A stretch of DNA of 22,483 nucleotides from Actinomycetota bacterium (GTDB lineage Bacteria; Actinomycetota; Actinomycetes; S36-B12; UBA10799): positions 1-22,483 of the forward strand of contig JAUPKM010000529.1 of the NCBI GenBank assembly GCA_030837445.1. Reading direction: 5' to 3'. This document shows, one piece after another, positions 7,999 through 15,417 of the stretch (positions are counted from its first letter, which is position 1; the number at the start of each line of letters is the position of its first letter). The notes beneath the pieces are model-generated. The model made no database searches, was not told the DNA's origin, and saw nothing but the letters and a program-made list of their open reading frames with translations. The translations under genes and the position numbers were made by a program.

Positions 7999-9006
7999 TC
8001 AAGCGCAGGGGAAGGACGCCGCCAGCATGTCTCCCTGTCGGCGATAAGCCAGGAACTCGTCACGGATGGTGTCGATAGCGCCTGATAGGTCCGCCAGGTG
8101 ATCGTGGACCTGCATCGCAGGGTCGGTGGCGGCCACTGGGTGCCAGTAGACCCCGCGGCCGGTGACGCACACCTCCGGCACCACGGTGGCACGGGAGATT
8201 GAGATTCCCCTGGTCGCCACTCCCTGCTGGGCGACGCGACGGACGATCGTCTCGTCGTGGGTCAGGTTGAGCTCGGCGCAAAGCCCGGCGAGTGCCCTTT
8301 CCTCGGCGGCGGCACCGGTGGTCAAGGTGGCTGCCAACCGCACGTCGAAACCAGCGTCCTTGGCGACTCGAACGCCCTCGATCGCCCGGCTCCAACTACC
8401 CTCACCACGGTGCAGGTCATGCAGCTCCGGCGTAGCCGAGTCGACGCTGATCTGCAGGCACAGCCCGTCTCTCGGCATGGCCTCCAGCCAGGATCGCCGC
8501 ATCCCCCGCAGCAGCATGCCATTCGTCAGCAGCACAGTCGGAGCCGCAGCCGTGCAAGCTTCTACGATCCCTGGCAGCTCGGGATTCAGGAAGGGTTCCC
8601 CGCCGGTCAGGTAGATCTCACGAACCCCGTTCGCCGATCCCACGGAAACAAGTTCCGTCACCAATTCGGCCCCCAGCGGCCAAGGGTCGGCCCGCGGCGA
8701 CGATGACACACAGCAGTAGTCGCAGGCCAGATTGCAGTGGAAGTTGGTGTAGAACCAGAGGCGGTAGCCGGGTAGCTGGTGGGGCGCCAACGTCGCCGCG
8801 GCACTCTCCATCGAACCTCGGTACACCTCGATTTCCGCTTCGTGCACGGCGTAGACCGAGTTCCCCGAATTTCGGCACCAGTTGTGCACCTCGGTCACCT
8901 CGGCCGGTGAGGACACCGCAACCCGGACCGTCGTGCCCGAAGCGATGCCGTTGACGGCCGCCATCAGGTTGAGCACAAGCGAGGCTCGTTCCCGAGCGGT
9001 CACCAT
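7999..9006 (-). CDS. Radical SAM enzyme with degenerate TusA-like N-terminal domain
   Basis: The 335-residue product has a classical radical SAM core: CNLACDYC (Cys91, Cys95, Cys98) binds the [4Fe-4S] cluster and LTGGEPFLNPE (133-143) includes the SAM-binding GGE motif; LQISVDS follows in the barrel. Residues 1-63 form a separate small domain whose pattern (GTTVRVAVSSPAEVTEVHNW, then a gap, then EIEVYRG) resembles TusA/SirA sulfur-carrier folds but lacks the CPxP cysteine. There is no SPASM Cys cluster; single Cys residues occur late, including the FPCA tail. The ATG at 9006 lies inside the end of the preceding gene (seven-base overlap); GTG at 9003 is an alternative. It is the last gene of a coupled trio with the binding-protein-fold gene and the flavoprotein. 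The reaction is unknown. Confidence 0.88.
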   Translation of the reverse strand: MVTARERASLVLNLMAAVNGIASGTTVRVAVSSPAEVTEVHNWCRNSGNSVYAVHEAEIEVYRGSMESAAATLAPHQLPGYRLWFYTNFHCNLACDYCCVSSSPRADPWPLGAELVTELVSVGSANGVREIYLTGGEPFLNPELPGIVEACTAAAPTVLLTNGMLLRGMRRSWLEAMPRDGLCLQISVDSATPELHDLHRGEGSWSRAIEGVRVAKDAGFDVRLAATLTTGAAAEERALAGLCAELNLTHDETIVRRVAQQGVATRGISISRATVVPEVCVTGRGVYWHPVAATDPAMQVHDHLADLSGAIDTIRDEFLAYRRQGDMLAASFPCA

Positions 9007-9803
9007 CGCAGCGGAACCGACTGCTCCCTGACTGCTTCGAACAGGGAGTCGTAGCCCGAGAGTACCGGTGCCACCCACTTCGTGAGGCCTTCCATCTCGA
9101 GGATGGGACGGTGGTCGGGATTCTCCCAGTCCATCGCCATGAGATGGTCCACCCACGCGTCGCGCACGGTTTCGTCCAAGGACGGCAACGCCGTGAATGT
9201 GCAATGGCTGTACTCGTCGCTCGTCCAGAATTCCGTGACGCCCAAGTCGCCCGAAGCCTGGAGTTGCTGCCAGGTGGTAATCCCGAGAGCGGCCACGTCG
9301 GCCTCATCATCAAGAACGGCCCGAAGCGCGTCCAACTCGCTGCGGCCGGTGTCGCCGTGCTTGCCGACATCTGAGTCGAAGATCACGAACGTCGAGTTCT
9401 CGCTGGTGATCCCGGCGTCGGCCAGGAACTTCACCGGGAGGATGCGTGCCTGCCCTGAGTCCTTGGACCCCAGGGCGATTCGTTGACCGACCAAATCCGC
9501 CATCGACTCAAGCTCGGACCCTGTTCGCTTGACCAGGACCGACCGGAAGGTCGCGTCCGTGTCCCGCATTGCCAACGCCACGCAGGTGCCATCAGTCAGC
9601 CCATAGGTGCGCGCGTATGCCAGGTTGGTGTTCCAGGCGATATCGATCCACCCCGCCATCAGGGCGTCAACCAACTGCTCGTAGTTGGAGAACAGGACGA
9701 AGTCCATCTCCACGGCCGACCCGCGGAAATAGTCCCGGATGCCCTCCCAGATGGGCACGACGTTTGCTGTGTAGGCGACTGCGCCCACGAGGACCCGCGC
9801 CAT
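9000..9803 (-). CDS. Cytosolic PhnD/SsuA/MqnA-like periplasmic-binding-protein-fold protein
   Basis: The 267-residue protein begins directly with the first beta strand (VLVGAVAYTANVVPIWEGI). It shows the type 2 periplasmic-binding fold pattern seen in PhnD-like proteins: FSNYEQLVDALMAGWIDIAW, then MADLVGQRIALGSKDSGQAR, then SDVGKHGDTGRSELDALRAV and a DEADVAAL segment. There is no signal peptide or lipobox, and the start (ATG at 9803) shares its A with the TGA of the upstream gene, so none could be hidden upstream. No ABC permease or ATPase is nearby. This argues against transport. Known cytosolic enzymes with this fold include MqnA and MqnD of the futalosine pathway and yeast THI5; the operon with a radical SAM enzyme fits an enzymatic or ligand-sensing role. 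Specific function is unknown. Confidence 0.85.
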   Translation of the reverse strand: MARVLVGAVAYTANVVPIWEGIRDYFRGSAVEMDFVLFSNYEQLVDALMAGWIDIAWNTNLAYARTYGLTDGTCVALAMRDTDATFRSVLVKRTGSELESMADLVGQRIALGSKDSGQARILPVKFLADAGITSENSTFVIFDSDVGKHGDTGRSELDALRAVLDDEADVAALGITTWQQLQASGDLGVTEFWTSDEYSHCTFTALPSLDETVRDAWVDHLMAMDWENPDHRPILEMEGLTKWVAPVLSGYDSLFEAVREQSVPLRW

Positions 9804-10927
9804 CAGAACAGCTCCATTCCGCACATCGCCTTGCCGTAGAAGTCGTACAACACATCTGAGGTCGGTGCCATCACATGTCCTGCCCGGGCGTCTCGGAAGT
9901 TGCGTTCGATCGGGAGGTGTTTGGAGAAAGCTGCTCCGCCGCAGACTCGCATCGCCTGGTCGGTGATCTCCAGGGCTGCATCGTTGACGCTGGCGCGCGC
10001 ACCGAGGACGTACATCAGAGTGTCGTCGGCGGGGTTGGCGATCTTCCGAGCCGTGGCCGCCAGGTATTCCCGCTGGGCCGCGAGAAGAATGCCCGCCTTG
10101 CCGATGCGGTGGCGGATGGTGGGCAGATCTGCCAGCCGGGAGTCCAGATGGGCCAAGTTGGCGCCGGACACGTGCCGGACGGCCGCGTCCAGGGCGGACT
10201 TTGCGAGCCCGAGGGTTACCGACGCGTTCCCGAGGTTGAACCAAGGCAGGACGACACCCATCATGGTCGCGAAGCCCGAACCCACGTCACCCACCCGCTC
10301 CGAATCGTGGACCAGGGTGTCGAAGCGCATGGGCGATGACTCGTTGCCGCGCAGGCCGAGGCCGGTGAATCTTGGCCCGACGGTGGCGCCCGGGTCATCG
10401 CCGAGCACGACGAAGAGATCCGACTCGGTGGGGCTGGCAGCCTCTGCCGTCTGAGTGCTCACCAGGTAGACATCGGCGAATCCCGCCGAGGTGACCCAAC
10501 TCTTCTCGGCGTTGAGCCGGATGCCATCGGCACTAACCTCAGCTCGCGACATCGGCGCCCAGAAATGTGATCGGGAACCCTTCTCGCTGAACGCCAAGGT
10601 TGCCAACCGGGTGCCGTCCGCCAGTTCCGACAATAGGTTCGGGTAGGCGCTCGGAGGGGCGGCAGCAATCGGCATGGTGCCAGCGATGTGCATCAGGTAG
10701 ATCATGGCGGTTGAACCGCACACCTCGGCCAGCCGGCTGACGACTTCGGAAAACACCTCGGGACCAGCGCCCAACCCGCCTTCGTCCGTCGGGATCGTCA
10801 GGCCGAGCAGGCCCGATCGGCGCAGTTCCGCGACCGAGGCTGCGGGGAACACCCCCTCGGTATCGACTGCCGCGGCATTCGCGGCGGCCACGGCCAGTAC
10901 TGGTCCCAGACGGGATTCGATGTCCAT
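9803..10927 (-). CDS. Acyl-CoA dehydrogenase-fold flavoprotein, possibly a class D monooxygenase-like enzyme
   Basis: The 374-residue product has the acyl-CoA dehydrogenase layout: N-terminal helical domain (LRRSGLLGLTIPTDEGGLG), middle beta domain (FSEKGSRSHFW, then AEKSWVTSAG and LGLRGNESSPM) and C-terminal helical domain. Two features depart from true dehydrogenases. The C-terminal region that usually carries the catalytic Glu as YEGT reads AGHVMAPTSDVLYDFYGKA, and no obvious replacement Glu is visible in the helix near PWFNLGNASVTLGLAKSALD. The same fold without that Glu is found in flavin monooxygenases such as DszC and in other non-dehydrogenase members. The start has an AGGAGG site directly before the ATG; an in-frame start 42 bases upstream is less likely. 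Its stop overlaps the next start (TGATG). Substrate is unknown. Confidence 0.88.
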   Translation of the reverse strand: MDIESRLGPVLAVAAANAAAVDTEGVFPAASVAELRRSGLLGLTIPTDEGGLGAGPEVFSEVVSRLAEVCGSTAMIYLMHIAGTMPIAAAPPSAYPNLLSELADGTRLATLAFSEKGSRSHFWAPMSRAEVSADGIRLNAEKSWVTSAGFADVYLVSTQTAEAASPTESDLFVVLGDDPGATVGPRFTGLGLRGNESSPMRFDTLVHDSERVGDVGSGFATMMGVVLPWFNLGNASVTLGLAKSALDAAVRHVSGANLAHLDSRLADLPTIRHRIGKAGILLAAQREYLAATARKIANPADDTLMYVLGARASVNDAALEITDQAMRVCGGAAFSKHLPIERNFRDARAGHVMAPTSDVLYDFYGKAMCGMELF

Positions 10928-11023
10928 GAGGCCTCCTACAACGGCAACGGGCGTCGGCGGGTCGTGCAACTATGACATCGTGCCGTCTGGTCGCCTGCGC
11001 TGGGGCGCGACAGCGGTAGGACA

Positions 11024-11674
11024 TCAGGACCTTCGCGCGACGATCTCGCAGTAGGTGCGGGCAAAAACGGTGGCAGGTGCGATCGACGCCACGCGGGCCG
11101 CAGCCGTCGCGTCATCCACATCGGCCAATTGCGGACCTTCGCGGACTTGGCAGCCGGCCGAGCGCAAGGCAGACACGGTCAGGGCCCCGGTCTCCGGGCG
11201 GCTCATCGGAACCTTCGACAGCACCGGGACAGGTGGCCCGGCAAACGCCAACGCCCAGAATCCGCCATCTGACGCCAGCCCGATGCCACACTCCGGCGGG
11301 TGCTCGGCTAAATCGGCCACTGCGAGGAGGAGTTCCGGAGTCACCTGCGGGGTGTCCATTCCGATCACGAGCTGCCGGCCCGGGGACACCTCCCACTGCC
11401 GGGCGAGAGCGTTGTCCAGTCGCTCTCCCAACCCGCCACCCTGTTGATCGATAACAGCCGCATCCCCGATCTCGGCCGGTACCGCGCGCGAGCCCCATCG
11501 CTCGAGCGCCACCACCACCCGGTCGGTGCACCGGAAAGCCGCAGCGACCGTGTCGGTCAGGGCAGCGGCGGCCAGCTCGGACGCTTCATCGTCCGTGAAC
11601 GCAGGTCGCAGCCGAGTCTTGACCCTGCCCGGGATCGGAGCCTTGGCCATGATGAGAACCGTCAGTGACGACAC
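11024..11674 (-). CDS. DUF2064 / TIGR04282-type glycosyltransferase-A-like protein
   Basis: The 216-residue product carries the family's N-terminal nucleotide-binding-like motif LIMAKAPIPGRVKTRL and a central GMDTPQVTPELL with the Asp expected at a metal site of GT-A folds, then a GIGLASDGGFWALAF segment. Members are annotated as putative glycosyltransferases or nucleotidyl-transferase-like proteins; some are paired with GT2 enzymes in arsenosugar clusters, which is also the case here. The start is GTG at 11674, giving the usual MSSLTVLIMAKAP beginning, with an AAGG site before it. It follows the GT2 gene by eight bases in the same direction, so the two are surely cotranscribed. Ninety-six bases separate it from the flavoprotein gene downstream. 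No arsenic gene is seen, so arsenosugar involvement is only by name. Confidence 0.85.
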   Translation of the reverse strand: MSSLTVLIMAKAPIPGRVKTRLRPAFTDDEASELAAAALTDTVAAAFRCTDRVVVALERWGSRAVPAEIGDAAVIDQQGGGLGERLDNALARQWEVSPGRQLVIGMDTPQVTPELLLAVADLAEHPPECGIGLASDGGFWALAFAGPPVPVLSKVPMSRPETGALTVSALRSAGCQVREGPQLADVDDATAAARVASIAPATVFARTYCEIVARRS

Positions 11675-11682
11675 GCGCCTTA

Positions 11683-12357
11683 TCAACCCCTTCGCGGCGC
11701 AGCGCGCAGGAGTGCTGTCGTTGCGCGGACGGAACCCCGAACCGTGCCGCTGACCTTCGAACGGCCGATTCGGGGTCGATAGTCCATGTCGAACTCCGTG
11801 ACGGTCCAGCTCGCTGCGGCCGCCCGAGCCAACACCTCCATCGGGTAACCAAAAGCGCGGTCCTCGATTCCGAGTGCCAGATACGGATCGCGGCGAAACA
11901 CCCTCACCGGCGGCAGATCGTGAATCGTCAGCGTGGTCGCACGGCGGAGCCGCCACGCGAGAAACGCGGTCCCAACGCGGGCATGCCAGGGCCACGCGTG
12001 TGCGCTCGGTCGGCGTCGGCAGACGGCCATGTCGGCTGAGCCTGCTGCGACGGCGGCGATCAGGGGGGGCAGCTGGGCTGGGTCCAGGGTCGCGTCGCAG
12101 TCCATCACGGCCACAACGTCCGAGGTAGCGGCTGCGATTCCGGCGTGACACGCTGCGCCGTAGCCCGCTGGCGTGGCATGGACGACGTGGGCTCCGAGAT
12201 CGCGCGCCACCTCGACACTGCCGTCGGTGGAACCGTTGTCCGCCACGATCGCGCGAACATGCTCCGGAAGCCGCGACAGGATCCACGGCAGGCCGGCGGC
12301 CTCGTCCAAGCACGGCAGCACCAACGTCACGTCGGTACTCTCGGGCACGCCCGTCAC
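11683..12357 (-). CDS. Family 2 glycosyltransferase
   Basis: This 224-residue GT-A enzyme has the GT2 start VTLVLPCLDEAAGLPWIL, the donor site VADNGSTDGSVEVARDLGA and the metal-binding MDCDATLDP (DxD-like). It continues with a HDLPPVRVFRRDPYLALG acceptor-side segment and ends with a basic region (YRPRIGRSKVSGTVRGSV) typical of polyprenyl- or lipid-linked sugar transferases of TIGR04283/DPM1 type. No transmembrane helices are seen, so it is probably cytosolic or peripheral. The start is GTG at 12357; no Shine-Dalgarno sequence precedes it, and only 19 bases separate it from the divergent GT-C-like gene, so a leaderless mRNA is likely. It forms an operon with the DUF2064 gene and probably works on an envelope glycan. 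Confidence 0.88.
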   Translation of the reverse strand: MTGVPESTDVTLVLPCLDEAAGLPWILSRLPEHVRAIVADNGSTDGSVEVARDLGAHVVHATPAGYGAACHAGIAAATSDVVAVMDCDATLDPAQLPPLIAAVAAGSADMAVCRRRPSAHAWPWHARVGTAFLAWRLRRATTLTIHDLPPVRVFRRDPYLALGIEDRAFGYPMEVLARAAAASWTVTEFDMDYRPRIGRSKVSGTVRGSVRATTALLRAAPRRG

Positions 12358-12366
12358 TATCGCATA

Positions 12367-12383
12367 CGCTCACAGTGTGAGCG
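12367..12383. promoter_or_regulatory. 17-bp perfect palindrome over the divergent GT start region (putative operator)
   Basis: CGCTCACAGTGTGAGCG is two perfect 8-base arms around a single G. It covers the GTG start of the plus-strand gene at 12377 and ends ten bases from the divergent GTG at 12357. Within it, TACGCT (12365-12370, TANNNT) lies six bases before the plus-strand GTG, exactly as in a leaderless promoter. A dimeric repressor bound here would shut both genes. Confidence 0.5.
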
Positions 12384-13684
12384 CCTCCCTCCCGGACCTG
12401 CCCGAGTTGCGGCCGCGGGTATGGCCCATTGCACTCTGGTTACTCGCGATGGTGGCAGTGGCGTGGTGGGGCTATTGGCTGGAGGACACCGGTCAACAGG
12501 ACCTAGTGCTCTTCGGCACCCAACCGTTCCTCGGCGGTCCACTGGAACCGAAGGTGGAATTCCTCTTATTGCCGGCAGCAGCGGCGGTTGCTGGCGTCGT
12601 TCTTTTACCTGTGATTTCGCGCCGGCTGCCTTGGCGGTGGCTGCTTATCGTGGGCGTGGTGTGGGCGAGCGTTTGGTCATGGACATTGACGACTGCCCGC
12701 GGCTGGTCGGACTTCCTGCGGCCGCTGTATCGCGACGATGACTACTTGACCGCCCTGCCGATCAGAGACATCCCCGAATTCCTCGGCCGGTTCACCGACC
12801 AGATTCTGACCTACGCGGTCCATGTGCAGGGGCATCCGCCCGGGCAGGTTGTGCTCCTTGCCCTGGCGGACCGCCTTGGGCTGGCCAGTCCCTGGGTCGT
12901 GGCGGTGATCTACGTACTGGTCGGCTGCAGCGCGGTCGCTGCCGCGGCCGTCGCGGTGCGCGCGCTGGCGGGCAGCGAAGGCGAGACGTTGGCGCGCCGG
13001 ATGTTCCCGGCAGCAGTTCTGGCACCGGCCGCCGTCTGGATTGCCACGTCACCGGACGCGTTCTTCTCCGGGGTTCTGGCCTGGGGGGTGGCGCTGTTGG
13101 CGATTGCCAGCACCGCTTCCGGCTGGCCCAAGTGGCTCGCCGCGACCGGTGCCGGTGTTCTGCTGGGCCTGTGTCCGTTCCTTTCCTACGGTTTGCTGAC
13201 GATGGGCTTGGTGGCCGTCGCTGTACTGGTGCATACCCGGGCCTGGCGGGTGTTCGGCTACACCGCGGCGCTCGTCGTTCTGCAGGTATTTCTGTGGGCC
13301 GCGGCCGGTTTCCGAATCGACGAGGGAATCCTGGCCACGCGACACGCGTGGCAGTTGAACGGCGCCTCGGTGCGGCCCTACTGGTATTTCCTGTTTGCGA
13401 ACATTGTCGTTCTGGCCACCCTTATCGGGCCGGCGGTGCTGGCCTCACTTCCCAGAGTCACTCGATTGGCGAAGCCGGTACCGCTGTTCGTGCTACTCGC
13501 GTTCACCGCGGCTGTCCTCGGCGCGCTGTCCGGATTCATGCGCGGTGAGGTGGAACGGATCTGGCTGCCGTTGACGCCGTGGCTGATGCTGGCCGGAGCG
13601 GTGGTGGGACCTCGCCGGGGCTGGCTGCTGGCGCAGGCCGCGGTCGCCTTGGCGCTGGCCGCGTTCATCGACTCCCCCTGGTGA
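12377..13684 (+). CDS. Polytopic GT-C-like membrane glycosyltransferase
   Basis: The 435-residue product has about ten to twelve hydrophobic helices. The first large outside loop contains YRDDDY (acidic, as in GT-C polyprenyl-phosphate-sugar transferases) and a HVQGHPPGQVVLLALAD segment; HPPG motifs at this place are typical of actinobacterial mannosyltransferase-like membrane proteins. It would transfer a sugar from a lipid-linked donor on the outer face of the membrane; the divergent GT2 could make that donor. GTG at 12377 is chosen because the protein then starts just before the first helix, and because a TACGCT -10 box lies six bases upstream (leaderless). The open frame reaches back to 12173 through the GT2 gene, which is not believable. 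It ends seven bases before the convergent epimerase. Confidence 0.85.
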   Translation: MSASLPDLPELRPRVWPIALWLLAMVAVAWWGYWLEDTGQQDLVLFGTQPFLGGPLEPKVEFLLLPAAAAVAGVVLLPVISRRLPWRWLLIVGVVWASVWSWTLTTARGWSDFLRPLYRDDDYLTALPIRDIPEFLGRFTDQILTYAVHVQGHPPGQVVLLALADRLGLASPWVVAVIYVLVGCSAVAAAAVAVRALAGSEGETLARRMFPAAVLAPAAVWIATSPDAFFSGVLAWGVALLAIASTASGWPKWLAATGAGVLLGLCPFLSYGLLTMGLVAVAVLVHTRAWRVFGYTAALVVLQVFLWAAAGFRIDEGILATRHAWQLNGASVRPYWYFLFANIVVLATLIGPAVLASLPRVTRLAKPVPLFVLLAFTAAVLGALSGFMRGEVERIWLPLTPWLMLAGAVVGPRRGWLLAQAAVALALAAFIDSPW

Positions 13685-13691
13685 GAGTCGG

Positions 13692-14750
13692 TCATTCACC
13701 AGCGGCCGATTCCTGCCCGAAAGCGGCCAATCCCGACTCCGGGCTGATCGTCGCTTCGAATCCCAGCAACTGCCGCGCCCGCGTTGGGTCTGCCACGACG
13801 TGTCGAACGTCTGCTGCCCGGTACTCGCCGGTAACGATTGGAGTAGGTGCGTCTGCCGCCGAAGCCAGCAGCCCAGCGGCCCAGCCGACCGAGCGGGGGT
13901 CACCGCTGCAGATGTTTACCGGATGCAGTCCCGGTGCGAGCTCGGTCTCGTTTCCGAGGGCCAGCGCATTTGCGCGCGCGATGTCATGGACATGGACGAA
14001 GTCACGCATCTGTTCGCCGTCTTCGAAGACCAGGGGTGGCCTCCCGGCCACCACGCGCGAGCGGAAAAGCGCGACGACTCCCGAATAGGGGGAGTTGAGG
14101 GGCATCCGAGGCCCGTAGACATTGTGGTAACGCAGGGCGAATGCTGCCACCCCGGTTGACCGAGCCCAGACTGAAACGAAGTGCTCCTGAGACACCTTGC
14201 TCGCCGCGTATGCGCTGGTCGGCCGCAACTGCGCCGATTCCGGTACGGGGCGCCAGACCAGCGGAGCGCGGCAACCTGGGCACTCCGGCTCAAACTCCCC
14301 GCGGGCGAGGTTGACGGTCGTGCGCGGCAACGGTTCCGTCACGCCGTGTTCGGGGCAGGTGTAACGGCCCTCCCCATACACGACCATTGAACTGGCCAGG
14401 ACCAACCTTCCGATGTGTGCGGTGTGCATGGCGGCCAGCAGACTTGCGGTACCCAGGTCGTTCAGGCCCGCATACCGCGGGAGGTCGGCGAGGTCGAGGC
14501 CATGGCCCACCAGGGACGCCTGGTGGATCACCGCGTCCGCACCCGCAATTACGTCCGTGACCGCCCCCGTGTCCCTTAGGTCAACAGTCACCCGTTGACA
14601 ATGATCGGCCCTGCCAGTCGGCCAGACCCCGTGTGGATGGACCTCTGGAATCAACCCGTCCAACGCCACCACGTCGTGGCCGAGTCTGGTCACCTCTTCG
14701 GCGACGTGGGAACCGATGAAGCCTGCGGCCCCGGTCACTATCACCCGCAT
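13692..14750 (-). CDS. NAD-dependent NDP-sugar epimerase/dehydratase (extended SDR) with Cys-rich insert
   Basis: The 352-residue protein has the NAD-binding GAAGFIGSH motif (residues 8-15), SSMVVYG with the catalytic Ser, and YAASK (Tyr181, Lys185) as the catalytic pair, followed by LRYHNVYGPRMP and DGEQMRDFVHVHDIARA, all standard for sugar-nucleotide epimerases. Between the Ser and Tyr motifs lies an insert (about 130-165) with TCPEHG and ECPGC, so Cys132, His135, Cys157 and Cys160 could bind zinc. Related actinobacterial proteins are annotated as dTDP-L-rhamnose 4-epimerase-like; the true sugar is unknown. The start ATG at 14750 has GGAAGGGA six bases upstream. With the GT2 and GT-C-like genes it suggests a small glycan-building module. 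Confidence 0.9.
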   Translation of the reverse strand: MRVIVTGAAGFIGSHVAEEVTRLGHDVVALDGLIPEVHPHGVWPTGRADHCQRVTVDLRDTGAVTDVIAGADAVIHQASLVGHGLDLADLPRYAGLNDLGTASLLAAMHTAHIGRLVLASSMVVYGEGRYTCPEHGVTEPLPRTTVNLARGEFEPECPGCRAPLVWRPVPESAQLRPTSAYAASKVSQEHFVSVWARSTGVAAFALRYHNVYGPRMPLNSPYSGVVALFRSRVVAGRPPLVFEDGEQMRDFVHVHDIARANALALGNETELAPGLHPVNICSGDPRSVGWAAGLLASAADAPTPIVTGEYRAADVRHVVADPTRARQLLGFEATISPESGLAAFGQESAAGE

Positions 14751-14846
14751 GGCGTTCCCTTCCGTCCGGATTCGGTGGCGCCCCGGTGGTGGGCGCTATG
14801 TCGGGGGAACCACTAAGGTAGCGGAACTGGCAACGAAGGGCCGCAG

Positions 14847-15383
14847 ATGAGTTCCGCCTCCACGAAATCGCAGACCCCGTCCGGCAGCAGCAACCTCGCC
14901 GATGATCGATTTGCCCGTGCGGCAGTGTTGGTCTCCCGCGTGGTGATCGCCTTTCTTTGGATTCAAAACGTCGGCTGGAAGACGCCACCGGACTTCAGGG
15001 CCCTGGCCGCGTTCACCGGACTGGCTATCGAGCACCCGGTATTCCCGCCCTACTCGGCACTTGTAAAGAGCGTGATCCTGCCCAACATCGAGTTGTTCGG
15101 ATGGTTTGTCGTGGTGTCGGAAGCGGCAATCGGTGCGTTTCTGTTGGTCGGGCTCTGCACCCGGCTGTGGGCGCTGATCGCCGTCGGGCAGAGCTTCGTC
15201 ATCTTCCTCTCGGTCGGTCTGACGCCGGAGGAATGGCCATGGTCCTACTACTTGATGATGGTGGGGTCGCTGTTGCTGGCCGGCGTTGGCGCCGGTCGGG
15301 TGTGGGGCCTGGACGCGCTCCTGCGACCAGTGTGGCTGACGAGTCCGAGGCGGATCAGTCGATGGTTGGCCCGAACGACATGA
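14847..15383 (+). CDS. DoxD-like (TQO small subunit family) membrane protein
   Basis: The 178-residue product has a polar 25-residue N terminus, then four to five helices. The segments VVIAFLWIQNVGWKTPPDF, FGWFVVVSEAAIGAFLLVGL and WPWSYYLMMVGSLLLAGVGAG followed by GRVWGLDALL fit the DoxD/DoxX family, including the small subunit of archaeal thiosulfate:quinone oxidoreductase. In bacteria these proteins are mostly of unknown role, linked to sulfur or redox stress. ATG at 14847 has a GAAGGG site. It begins an apparent three-gene operon with the small membrane protein and the nucleoside phosphorylase, and is divergent from the epimerase. Confidence 0.82.
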   Translation: MSSASTKSQTPSGSSNLADDRFARAAVLVSRVVIAFLWIQNVGWKTPPDFRALAAFTGLAIEHPVFPPYSALVKSVILPNIELFGWFVVVSEAAIGAFLLVGLCTRLWALIAVGQSFVIFLSVGLTPEEWPWSYYLMMVGSLLLAGVGAGRVWGLDALLRPVWLTSPRRISRWLARTT

Positions 15384-15417
15384 TCACCGCACCAATCACC
15401 TCTGAGGGGAGATCACG

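Noticed and set aside
7761..8192. Minus-strand frame over tRNA-Thr with GNRTPDLRITSALL
   Set aside because: This is the familiar false translation of the antisense strand of a tRNA gene. A similar string occurs opposite the remnant at 16776-16820.
7999..10927. Futalosine menaquinone pathway genes
   Set aside because: The fold combination is reminiscent, but the radical SAM enzyme has a TusA-like N terminus and the third gene is an acyl-CoA-dehydrogenase-type flavoprotein; this is not an mqn set.
11024..12357. Arsenosugar biosynthesis cluster
   Set aside because: The DUF2064 and GT2 family names suggest it, but no ArsM, ArsS or other arsenic gene is visible; the families are broader than that pathway.
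12173..12376. Upstream extension of the GT-C-like gene
   Set aside because: It would run inside the antisense GT2 gene and adds no membrane-protein sequence; GTG at 12377 with a leaderless promoter fits better.
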